Assembly: GCA_017381475.1 (NCBI GenBank)
Contig: JAFOCD010000172.1
Coordinates: 1-54,526 of the forward strand
Source: Bacteroidaceae bacterium
GTDB lineage: Bacteria > Bacteroidota > Bacteroidia > Bacteroidales > Bacteroidaceae
Reading direction: 5' to 3'
DNA: 54,526 bases
The notes beneath the pieces were generated by a model, which was given only the letters and a program-made list of their open reading frames with translations, was not told the origin of the DNA and searched no databases. Positions 8,323-15,605 of this stretch are shown here, one piece after another; the stretch's first letter is position 1; every line of letters begins with the position of its first letter. Both the position numbers and the translations under genes were made by a program.

Positions 8323-8949
8323 TTAGAATGCTATACCCAATCTGAATCCAAGATTATTCAACCCATCTTGCGAGTAGCTCATTACATTGCACTTGTTGGT
8401 GGCAAAGCTGTAGTATATTGCCATGTGCAGTCCCAGTCCGTTGGGCCACGGGTACCAGTTGAATCCAATCTCGGGGGAGACAAAGAATCCCCAACGATCC
8501 TGTCCTGTGAGGAAAATGTAATAGTAATTGTTGAATTCGGAGTAGCACGCTCCCAACTTCACTGCAGCGTATGGCTGGAAATCGGCCTCGATGAAACGGT
8601 AACGGACGAGTGCACCAAATGGCAGCGTGAACATCTGGTGCTGCTGGTCGCTGTTCATTGATAGAGTGTTGGAGAGGTGTATGGTGCGGCGCGAGAAATA
8701 CTCGTTGTTGGTGTGGAAACTTATGAAACCGCCGACTGCAATGTCCGGGGTGAGATAGTATCCGCCTTCAAAGTTCATTCCCCATCCGCTTGCTCCGTTG
8801 GAGAAACTGTTGTCAACGGGGATGTTGAACTGCCAGTCGACATTGAAATAACTGTCGAGTGACATTTGCGCCTTGCCCTGTGTAGGGATGCTCATGATGG
8901 CAAACAAGAACGCAGTATAACAAAGTTTTCTTATACTTTTCATATTCAT
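8323..8949 (-). CDS. Outer-membrane beta-barrel protein (small porin-like)
   Basis: 208 aa with an N-terminal signal peptide ending near GKAQ. The mature part alternates short hydrophobic/aromatic strands (GMNFEGGYYLTPDIAVGGFISF, PFGALVRYRFIEADFQPYAAVKLGA, GLGLHMAIYYSFA) and ends in phenylalanine, as expected for an 8-stranded barrel inserted by BamA. The family resembles the generic outer-membrane-beta-barrel/OmpW-like proteins of Bacteroidales. Last gene of a three-gene minus-strand group with two lipoproteins (28- and 22-bp gaps), which suggests a joint envelope role. No substrate can be inferred. Confidence 0.75.
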   Translation of the reverse strand: MNMKSIRKLCYTAFLFAIMSIPTQGKAQMSLDSYFNVDWQFNIPVDNSFSNGASGWGMNFEGGYYLTPDIAVGGFISFHTNNEYFSRRTIHLSNTLSMNSDQQHQMFTLPFGALVRYRFIEADFQPYAAVKLGACYSEFNNYYYIFLTGQDRWGFFVSPEIGFNWYPWPNGLGLHMAIYYSFATNKCNVMSYSQDGLNNLGFRLGIAF

Positions 8950-8977
8950 TGTTTTATTGATGAGTTGGACAACTAAG

Positions 8978-9598
8978 TTATTTCTTCAGGTAGGGCGATT
9001 GTACGAATGCCTGCTCAATTGCCTCCATTGTGCGCGACAGGCTCAAGTTGTTGCCATTGAGCAACCCGCATATGTAGGTGTTCCATACAACTGTCAGCTT
9101 GTCGTTCAATGGAGTAGGCGCATTGGTGTCAACGAGCTCTCCAATGATTGAACCAGTACTGTAACTATATGAGAAAGAGTAGGGGTAGTACCATCCCCAA
9201 CCGCCCCAGTTCCAGTATCCCGGATAGGTGTTCCACCATGGCCCGGGGTTGTAGGCGGTGAAATAGTAGGTATTGTTGACATAGCTGAGCTGCAATACTA
9301 CATCGGCATTCTCTATGCTCTCGGATTCGCTGTAGCCTGCTGTGGCTAGTTGTGCCTCGAAGGCATTAACAATCTTTTGCGAGTTGCCGTTGTTCCAATA
9401 GATACTCTTTTCGCTGTTGTCAATGATGAGAATACTGTCTATGACATAGAAACTGTTTATGGACTTGAAATCGGTACCGGTGTCATAATTGGTGTAGACA
9501 AGGTAGCTACCGTCCAACTTGTCGGTGTCGGGGTCCTTTTGACACGACATTATAAGCGCACATGCCACGGCAAGTGCCAAGGATGAAATCTTTTTCAT
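8978..9598 (-). CDS. DUF4136 family lipoprotein
   Basis: 206 aa. The SPII signal peptide has lipobox LIMSC, lipidated C19. The body fits DUF4136, envelope lipoproteins of unknown function common in Bacteroidetes. The first half has the YLVYTNYD...FKSINSFYVIDS block, then ALVLQLSY-like strands, then a strikingly Trp/Tyr/Gly-rich loop (residues ~115-145, PGPWWNTYPGYWNWGGWGWY). The C-terminal helix ends at PYLKK. It is co-transcribed with the NlpE-like lipoprotein upstream and the beta-barrel gene downstream. Confidence 0.82.
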   Translation of the reverse strand: MKKISSLALAVACALIMSCQKDPDTDKLDGSYLVYTNYDTGTDFKSINSFYVIDSILIIDNSEKSIYWNNGNSQKIVNAFEAQLATAGYSESESIENADVVLQLSYVNNTYYFTAYNPGPWWNTYPGYWNWGGWGWYYPYSFSYSYSTGSIIGELVDTNAPTPLNDKLTVVWNTYICGLLNGNNLSLSRTMEAIEQAFVQSPYLKK

Positions 9599-9620
9599 AC
9601 TAATTCCGTTTTCGGGTTAA

Positions 9621-10109
9621 TCACTTAATTAAATTCAACTTGTGGTTTGGGTTGTTGCTGGCGGGCTTGCCAACGCTGTCAACCTTCACGAGTGAACTGT
9701 CCTCCATCATTATGAAAGTAAGAGGTTGCATAGCATTGTTGGCCGATACAAGCTCAATGATTGTTGCGGTGCTGTCATTCATGCCAACCAATATCAACGC
9801 GTCGCCGTTGTCGTTCTGTGTTGCTATGCCTTCGTCGACATAGTCGGTAGTGATGGTGTATGTTCCGTCGCTGTTAAGGTTGACGGTACTCACGGCAAGT
9901 ATCACATCGGCAATTGCATTGCCGTCCATGGGGGATGTGCCTTCGAAGATGAATGTCTGGGCATCGGCCATTGTGGAATCATTTACAAAGTAAATGCTGT
10001 CTTCCTCAATTACCATTCCGTTTGGCAGTGGTGCAGGCTTGCCTTTTGACTCGCAGGCCGAAAATGTGAGTGTGGCAGCAGCCACGATAAACAATAGAAA
10101 CCTTTTCAT
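9621..10109 (-). CDS. Small lipoprotein, NlpE-like
   Basis: 162 aa with an SPII signal peptide (lipobox TFSAC, C19). The mature protein is beta-rich, with a central segment TFIFEGTSPMDGNAIADVILAV then LNSDGTYTITTDYVDEG. This follows the layout of the NlpE N-terminal domain (strand, small loop, DGTY turn), but lacks the CxxC that NlpE uses to sense surfaces and copper. The assignment is therefore by shape only. First gene of the group with the DUF4136 lipoprotein and the barrel protein. A poorly conserved TATCTCC sequence upstream could be its -7 box. Confidence 0.6.
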   Translation of the reverse strand: MKRFLLFIVAAATLTFSACESKGKPAPLPNGMVIEEDSIYFVNDSTMADAQTFIFEGTSPMDGNAIADVILAVSTVNLNSDGTYTITTDYVDEGIATQNDNGDALILVGMNDSTATIIELVSANNAMQPLTFIMMEDSSLVKVDSVGKPASNNPNHKLNLIK

Positions 10110-10197
10110 TGCATTGCTGTTTTTAAGTTATTCAAGGAGATAACACAGCAAGGCCTTTTTGTGTTTAGGTTATAATTTAAAAAAAGGTTATAAAAAA

Positions 10198-10227
10198 GTA
10201 GGTGGCTGAATTCAATCAGTCACCTAC
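10198..10227 (-). terminator. Terminator of the S41-like gene
   Basis: GTAGGTG (10198-10204) pairs with CACCTAC (10221-10227), with an inner CTGA/TCAG pair. On the minus strand the hairpin is followed by TTTTTTATAA, so it ends the gene at 10251-11534. Confidence 0.8.
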
Positions 10228-10250
10228 AGGGCTTGAATATGTATATATGC

Positions 10251-11534
10251 TTATCTTGTAAAATCCTTGCACTCCTTGCGGATTACAGGCGTGTTGTCGC
10301 TGCTTCTATCGCCGGGCAACATGCCGTTGCTTGTAAGGTAGAAGATGCTGTATAGCATCTGTTCCTGTTCGCAGCCCAGTGGGTACACCATCACCGGCTG
10401 TTCCAGTTCGTTCACGGAATAGTCGGGTGTCATTGCCTGCAACAATGTGCTGTCGGCAAGCAACAGCTGGTTTGTCGCGGGATTAATTGAGAAACCGTAG
10501 GGTGATTCGAACTTTTCGGTCATCACATTCGCGCCGGCACTCTTTGCTCCAAAGGTCAACAAGTCATACATTGGCAGTGATTTGTTCAACGCTGTAGCGA
10601 AAAGCTCTGCCACACCTGTTGTTTGGTTACCTATTATAAGATATAGTTTCTTGTCATCGAGCGATGTCTGTTGTTGTGTGTAGCAATATGTGGTGTCAAT
10701 CTCCCCGTCGGCGTCGGCAAGCATACAGAATGTAGTGCCGTGCAGTTCACTTGTAACAAATGAACTTGCCAAAGAGGCTGCGTTGGCAATAGAACCGCCA
10801 CTACAGTATCGCAAGTCTATGATAATTTCGTCGGCATCACCATCGGCAAGACGTTGCAGGGCATCCTGTGTCTGCTGTGTGAAATCGTCGCCGTTGAAGT
10901 TGTTGAGTACAAGATAACCGATGTTCTTTGAACGCACCGTGTAGATGCTGTCAAGGTAGAGTGCCTTTTCGGTGTAGTTGACCGATGCGTCCATCTGCAG
11001 TGTGTCACCGGCTTCCCAATAGTATTCCTGTGTCTCGTCGTCAAACTCTATTATCTCAGTTACAAGGTTTGTGTTGCCACCCGATTGCAGCATTGAGTAT
11101 TTGGTTGTTGTGAATGCATAGCCGCCAACCGATGAAATCCATGTTCCGCGTTTGACACCTGCAATGTCGGCAGGCGAACCCGGTTCGACCATGAGTGCAA
11201 GTGCATATACCTTGCTTGGACGCACTCCGATGGGGTCGCGCATAACGGTGAATGTTACACCGTAACTGCCGGCCGATATCGTGTCGGTGAAATATGATAC
11301 CTTGTCGCCGCTATATATCAGCGAATTAAAGAACTTTTTTGTGGTTGAGAAGAATGTTGTGCGCTTTGGCTCTGTTATTTTGTCGCGCCACAGATAGACC
11401 TCCTTCATCTTTGAATAGGTCCATTGGTTCTCCTCGGTCTTTTCGTAATACTCATGTGTCCTGTCCTCGCCGCAACTTGAAAACAATGAGGTGAACAAGG
11501 CAAGTACAAGTATCAAGTATGGTGCTTTTTTCAT
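10251..11534 (-). CDS. S41-like lipoprotein, catalytic Ser and Lys missing (pseudopeptidase)
   Basis: 427 aa with lipobox LFSSC (C21). A PDZ-like domain spans ~90-150 (MVEPGSPADIAGVKRGTWI). An S41/tail-specific protease core follows, with the conserved LRYCSGGS strand-turn (241-248). In active relatives the nucleophile sits in T-A-S-A-S-E and the base in GekTxGK. Here these read TTGVAE (G307 in place of Ser) and GAKSAGAN (A335 in place of Lys), with correct alignment and spacing. The fold is otherwise intact through the GFSINPATN region. It is therefore expected to bind peptides in the periplasm without cleaving them. Single gene with promoter at 11555-11585 and terminator at 10198-10227. Confidence 0.82.
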   Translation of the reverse strand: MKKAPYLILVLALFTSLFSSCGEDRTHEYYEKTEENQWTYSKMKEVYLWRDKITEPKRTTFFSTTKKFFNSLIYSGDKVSYFTDTISAGSYGVTFTVMRDPIGVRPSKVYALALMVEPGSPADIAGVKRGTWISSVGGYAFTTTKYSMLQSGGNTNLVTEIIEFDDETQEYYWEAGDTLQMDASVNYTEKALYLDSIYTVRSKNIGYLVLNNFNGDDFTQQTQDALQRLADGDADEIIIDLRYCSGGSIANAASLASSFVTSELHGTTFCMLADADGEIDTTYCYTQQQTSLDDKKLYLIIGNQTTGVAELFATALNKSLPMYDLLTFGAKSAGANVMTEKFESPYGFSINPATNQLLLADSTLLQAMTPDYSVNELEQPVMVYPLGCEQEQMLYSIFYLTSNGMLPGDRSSDNTPVIRKECKDFTR

Positions 11535-11554
11535 TATACTTTATATTTATAATG

Positions 11555-11585
11555 CGAAAATAGTCCAAAAACCGCTATGAGCAAA
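11555..11585 (-). promoter_or_regulatory. Promoter of the S41-like gene
   Basis: On the minus strand, TTTG (complement of 11582-11585) is followed after 19 bases by TATTTTCG (complement of 11555-11562), one base from the Bacteroidetes consensus. It lies 21 bases before the start codon. Confidence 0.6.
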
Positions 11586-11961
11586 ACATTGGGTGTGAAA
11601 AACATTGAATTTGCATTTGGGTATGCATATTTTACAATGCCTAAAAGGGCCACAAAGGCGAAAAGGCAAATATGGAAGAATCGATTGCTTTTCACTTCTC
11701 TCTACGAAAAATCCCGCCAACCTGGTGGTCGACGGGATTATCGTGAGCATTACTGCAAAGAGTGTCTCGCAAAAAAGAAACTGTTTTAATTTATTTCCTT
11801 TGATTTTCAGAGGGCTTTATTGAAATGTTTTTTCATTTTTAAATGGCGCATAGTAACTATGCAACTGCAAAAAAGGGAAAAACAGGCAATAAAGAACCTG
11901 AAAAGCGAAGTTTAACTCGCGGAATATAAATATCTCTTTTGAAAGAAATTTAAACTGTTTC
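11586..11961. other. Intergenic region between the S41-like gene and rpsP
   Basis: No convincing gene. The one clear structure is a hairpin with ATCCCG (11711-11716) paired to CGGGAT (11733-11738) and an inner CCA/TGG stem. It has no T-run and is not clearly a terminator. A 70-codon plus-strand frame starting at 11577 overlaps the S41-gene promoter, has no ribosome site and was rejected. Confidence 0.5.
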
Positions 11962-12504
11962 TTATGCCTCAGCAGCCTCCTCTGCAGGAGTCTCAGTAGC
12001 CTCTGCGTTAGCAGCAGCCTCTGCCTCAGCCTTTGCAAGAGCCTCAGCTGCCTTCTTCTCAGCAACCTTCTTTGCAATAGCTGCGTTAACCTCTTTCTCT
12101 GCCTCCAAGCGAGCCTTCTTGTCGTCACGCTTAGCCTGCTCCTCTGCGCTCTTGATACCGTTGAGAGCATTTACCTTAGCGTTCTTCCAAGCCTCGAATT
12201 TAGCCTGAGCAGCAGCCTCGTCAAATGCACCCTTCTTAACACCGCCCTGGAGGTGCTTCATCATGTACACGCCCTCGCGTGAAAGGATGTTGCGTACAGT
12301 GTCGGTTGGAGTAGCACCGTTGTTAACCCACCACAATGCGCGCTCGAAGTTCAACTCTACAGCTGCAGGGTTTGTGTTAGGGTTGTAAGTACCGAGCTTC
12401 TCGGTGAACTTTCCATCACGTGGAGATCTCGAATCTGCAATCACGATAGAGTAGAAGGCATAGTGCTTGTGGCCTCTTCTCTGAAGTCTGATTTTTGTTG
12501 CCAT
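11962..12504 (-). CDS. rpsP: 30S ribosomal protein S16
   Basis: 180 aa. The N-terminal ~80 residues are the S16 domain ([70 protein letters not shown]), which binds 16S rRNA in 30S assembly. After it comes a ~95-residue Ala/Glu/Lys-rich tail, mostly coiled or disordered. This is the usual Bacteroidetes form and about twice the length of the E. coli protein. It stands alone here rather than next to trmD, which lies 26 kb away. The promoter -7 box is at 12566-12573. Confidence 0.97.
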   Translation of the reverse strand: MATKIRLQRRGHKHYAFYSIVIADSRSPRDGKFTEKLGTYNPNTNPAAVELNFERALWWVNNGATPTDTVRNILSREGVYMMKHLQGGVKKGAFDEAAAQAKFEAWKNAKVNALNGIKSAEEQAKRDDKKARLEAEKEVNAAIAKKVAEKKAAEALAKAEAEAAANAEATETPAEEAAEA

Positions 12505-12565
12505 TTTTTTAAATAGTTTTTAATGGTTAATGATTTGAGTTAGCCAATATCTCGTATTAGCGGCG

Positions 12566-12573
12566 CAAAGGTA
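12566..12573 (-). promoter_or_regulatory. rpsP: -7 element of the rpsP promoter
   Basis: The complement reads TACCTTTG followed by CG, a perfect match to TANNTTTG, about 60 bases before the rpsP start. No TTTG is found at the expected -33 position. Confidence 0.65.
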
Positions 12574-12684
12574 ATACTTTTTTGCTTAACTTGTTTGTTT
12601 TTGAGCAATTATTTTAGTTGTATGGGCTCTTTTTTGAAAAGAAAACGCTAATTTTACCACAGAATAAACCTCAAAGATTGCATT

Positions 12685-12754
12685 TGTCATACTGAGCGTA
12701 GAGAAGTATCTTTAAACAAGACTCAAAGATCCTTCACTTCTGTTCAAGATGACA
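12685..12754. repeat. REP-like imperfect hairpin
   Basis: A 70-base inverted repeat starting TGTCATACTGAGCG and ending GTTCAAGATGACA, with AGTATCTTT and AAAGATCCTT near the centre. It resembles the widespread class of elements that begin with TGTCATcCTGAGCG and include an AGATCCTTC block. It sits between rpsP (divergent) and the GH92 gene, 23 bases before the GH92 start codon. Confidence 0.65.
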
Positions 12755-12776
12755 CAAACTCAAAGTCAGATCTTTT

Positions 12777-15074
12777 ATGAAAATACACATTTACAACATA
12801 CTTACACTTGCTTTCCTGTTCATCGCCACAATGGCAAATGCACAGGAAAAGGATTTTGTTGGCTATGTGAATCCCTTGATTGGCACGCAGTCGTCGTTCG
12901 AACTCTCGGCAGGCAACACCTATCCTGCAACAGCCATGCCGTGGGGCATGAATTTCTGGACACCACGCACCGCCAAGATGGGTGACGGGTGGCAGTATAC
13001 CTACACGGCAAACAAAATCTATGGTTTTGAGCAGACCCATCAGCCAAGCCCGTGGATAAATGACTATGGCGAATTCACCATTATGCCAATGAGCGGCAAG
13101 CCTGTGGTTGACGAGGCAAAGCGTGCGAGCTGGTTCTCGCACAAGGGTGAAGTGTCGATGCCGCATTATTATAAGGTCTATTTGGCCGACTATGACATCG
13201 TAACCGAGTTGACACCAACCGACAGAGCTGCTATGTTTCGCTTTACTTTTCCGCAGGGTGAGTCGTTTGTGGCTATTGATGCCCACAACAATGGCTCATA
13301 TATAAAGGTGATACCTGACGAGAAGAAGATTATTGGTTACTCCACACGCAACAGCGGGGGAGTGCCGGATGGCTTCCGCAACTACTTTGTGGTTGTGTTT
13401 GACAAACCGTTTGAATACACTGCAACATTCTCGCACGACGGTTCAACAGCACCCATGCGACTCAACGGAGAAGAAATGCAGCAGACTGCCGACCACACAG
13501 GTGCTGTCATTGGTTTCAAGACACAGCGCGGCGAGGTGGTGCATGCACGCGTGGCATCGTCATTCATAAGCCCCGAGCAGGCCGAGGTTAATCTGCGCGA
13601 ACTGGGCGATAGCGAGTTCGATGCTCTTGTCGATGCCGGGCGTGCAAGGTGGAACGATGTTCTTGGATGCATTGAGGTAGAGGGTGATGATGTTGACAAC
13701 AAGCGCATGTTCTACAGTTGTCTTTACCGCTCGTTGCTCTTCCCACGCAAGTTCTACGAGGTGACAGAGAATGGCGAAACTGTACATTACAGCCCTTACA
13801 ATGGAGAGGTATTGCCGGGATATATGTACACCGACACCGGCTTCTGGGATACATTCCGCTCATTGTTCCCATTGCTTAATCTTGTATACCCGTCGGTGAA
13901 CGAGGAGATACAGGCCGGCCTGTTGAATACCTACCGCGAGAGCGGTTTCTTCCCCGAGTGGGCAAGCCCCGGACACCGTGGCTGCATGGTGGGCAACAAC
14001 TCGGCATCGGTGCTTGCCGATGCTCTTGTAAAAGGCATTGCAGTTGACGATACAGCACTGCTATATGAGGGCTTGCTGCACGGTACAAACAATGTCCATT
14101 CAACGGTGTCATCGACAGGCCGTTTGGGGCACGAACTATACAACCGCTTGGGCTATGTTCCATGCGATGCAGGAATACATGAGAATGCAGCACGAACATT
14201 GGAGTATGCCTATAACGACTGGTGTATTCTGCAAGTAGCAAAGAGACTCGGCCGCCCACAAAGCGAAATTGCCTTGCTCGAGAAGCGAGCAATGAACTAT
14301 CGCAATCTCTTCAACAAAGAGTATAACCTCATGTGTGGACGCAAGAGCGACGGTGCTTTCGAGGATAACTTCTCTCCACTCAAATGGGGCGGAAATTTCA
14401 CTGAGGGCAACAGCTGGCACTACACATGGTCGGTGTTCCACGATGTGCAGGGACTCATAGACCTCATGGGCGGCAATAGAAAGTTCGTGCAGATGTTGGA
14501 TTCAGTGTTTACAACACCGCCGCATTACGACGACAGCTACTATGGCTTCCCAATCCACGAGATACGCGAGATGACCGTGATGAACATGGGTAACTATGCT
14601 CATGGAAACCAGCCCGCGCAGCACATGATATACCTCTATAACTATGCCGGCGAGCCATGGAAGGCGCAGGGTAGGGTGCGCGAGGTGATGACACGCATGT
14701 ATACCCCGACCCCCGACGGCTACTGTGGCGACGAGGACAACGGGCAAACATCTGCCTGGTATGTGTTCTCGGCTTTGGGATTCTACCCGGTGTGCCCTGC
14801 AAGCAATGAATATGTGCTTGGTTCGCCGCTCTTTGAACGCGCAACCGTGCATCTCGAGAATGGCAAGAGCATTGTCATCGATGCCAAGGATAACAGCGCC
14901 GGAAATGTATATATATCAAGGATGAAGGTTAACGGCAAGGAATATACTCACAACTACCTGACCTACAGAACCCTTATGAACGGCGCAAGGATAAAGCTGC
15001 AGATGAGTGACATCCCCAACCATTCACGCGGCACAGCCGCCGAAGATGCACCTTATTCGTTCTCGAAGGAATAG
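12777..15074 (+). CDS. GH92 family alpha-mannosidase, secreted
   Basis: 765 aa with a signal peptide (MKIHIYNILTLAFLFIATMANAQ). GH92 enzymes are Ca2+-dependent exo-alpha-mannosidases, mostly alpha-1,2, acting on host or yeast mannoglycans. The family landmarks are all present: VNPLIGTQ near the N-terminus, GFEQTHQPSPWINDYG, the catalytic acid E543 in FTEGNSWHYTW, and the calcium/base loop GDEDNGQTSAWYVFSALGFYPV with D652 and D654. These positions are each ten higher than E533/D642/D644 of the Bacteroides enzyme BT3990. The gene is not in a visible polysaccharide-utilisation locus; no SusC/SusD lies nearby. Confidence 0.95.
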   Translation: MKIHIYNILTLAFLFIATMANAQEKDFVGYVNPLIGTQSSFELSAGNTYPATAMPWGMNFWTPRTAKMGDGWQYTYTANKIYGFEQTHQPSPWINDYGEFTIMPMSGKPVVDEAKRASWFSHKGEVSMPHYYKVYLADYDIVTELTPTDRAAMFRFTFPQGESFVAIDAHNNGSYIKVIPDEKKIIGYSTRNSGGVPDGFRNYFVVVFDKPFEYTATFSHDGSTAPMRLNGEEMQQTADHTGAVIGFKTQRGEVVHARVASSFISPEQAEVNLRELGDSEFDALVDAGRARWNDVLGCIEVEGDDVDNKRMFYSCLYRSLLFPRKFYEVTENGETVHYSPYNGEVLPGYMYTDTGFWDTFRSLFPLLNLVYPSVNEEIQAGLLNTYRESGFFPEWASPGHRGCMVGNNSASVLADALVKGIAVDDTALLYEGLLHGTNNVHSTVSSTGRLGHELYNRLGYVPCDAGIHENAARTLEYAYNDWCILQVAKRLGRPQSEIALLEKRAMNYRNLFNKEYNLMCGRKSDGAFEDNFSPLKWGGNFTEGNSWHYTWSVFHDVQGLIDLMGGNRKFVQMLDSVFTTPPHYDDSYYGFPIHEIREMTVMNMGNYAHGNQPAQHMIYLYNYAGEPWKAQGRVREVMTRMYTPTPDGYCGDEDNGQTSAWYVFSALGFYPVCPASNEYVLGSPLFERATVHLENGKSIVIDAKDNSAGNVYISRMKVNGKEYTHNYLTYRTLMNGARIKLQMSDIPNHSRGTAAEDAPYSFSKE

Positions 15075-15087
15075 TAACGTTGTGATA

Positions 15088-15135
15088 AACTAAACATGAG
15101 ATGCAAGTCAATTGACTTGCATCTCATGTTTAGTT
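15088..15135. terminator. 48-bp perfect palindrome, bidirectional terminator
   Basis: Two 24-base arms (15088-15111 and 15112-15135) are exact reverse complements with no spacer. The right end covers the last codon and part of the stop of the minus-strand TerB-like gene. The palindrome lies 14 bases behind the GH92 stop. It can end both converging transcripts. Confidence 0.8.
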
Positions 15136-15591
15136 AAACTTAATTTCGGAATAGGCAAAATTGTCTAGTGTAAAATCGTCTGTTTGACAAATATCAGGCA
15201 ATAGATAGTCTTCTTTGTCTGGATGTATTTCAAGTATGTCTTCGTCAGATACAGCTAAGGTTGCCCTTATCTTCTTGAAGAACTTGATTTCTGAGTATTC
15301 AATTTTGTTGTCTGCTTCAATAATCTTGATTGCAAAATCAATAATCTTCAATTCCTCTTTTTTACTCAAATCAATATTTGTCATATCATTGAGATATCTT
15401 TTAAGGAATGTTGAACCTTCATCGTTTATTTCTTTAATCCATTGGTTGAGAGTTTTTTCTACTTCGATTTCTTTAAAAGTATCATCGTTTAAGCAGAAAC
15501 TTTTAACCATTTCAATCTCTTCCCCTGCGATTTCTCCGTCGCAAGACATACAGCAAAAGATTGTTTTTAGATATAATTCTTCTGTTTTCAT
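15130..15591 (-). CDS. TerB-like protein
   Basis: 153 aa, all-helical and acidic. Two TerB-type metal-binding repeats are visible: CDGEIAGEEIEMVKSFC (residues 17-33) and EADNKIEYSEIKFFKKI (~92-108). Both have the D-x-x-I-x-x-x-E pattern of the TerB/DjlA-N family, which is found in tellurite-resistance and stress modules and in the N-terminal part of the J-protein DjlA. The last ~35 residues (DILEIHPDKEDYLLPDICQ) are extra. Final gene of the five-gene Hsp70 operon, 14 bases after the kinase-AAA gene. It probably serves as an adaptor in that complex (inference). Confidence 0.72.
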   Translation of the reverse strand: MKTEELYLKTIFCCMSCDGEIAGEEIEMVKSFCLNDDTFKEIEVEKTLNQWIKEINDEGSTFLKRYLNDMTNIDLSKKEELKIIDFAIKIIEADNKIEYSEIKFFKKIRATLAVSDEDILEIHPDKEDYLLPDICQTDDFTLDNFAYSEIKFN

Positions 15592-15605
15592 GGTATTATT
15601 TGTTT

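Noticed and set aside
11577-11789. 70-codon plus-strand frame between the S41-like gene and rpsP
   Set aside because: It overlaps the minus-strand promoter of the S41-like gene, has no ribosome site or family resemblance, and consists of low-complexity Lys/Arg-rich sequence.
12744-13286. 180-codon minus-strand frame opposite the GH92 N-terminus
   Set aside because: It lies antisense to the signal peptide and first GH92 blocks; no promoter, no family match.
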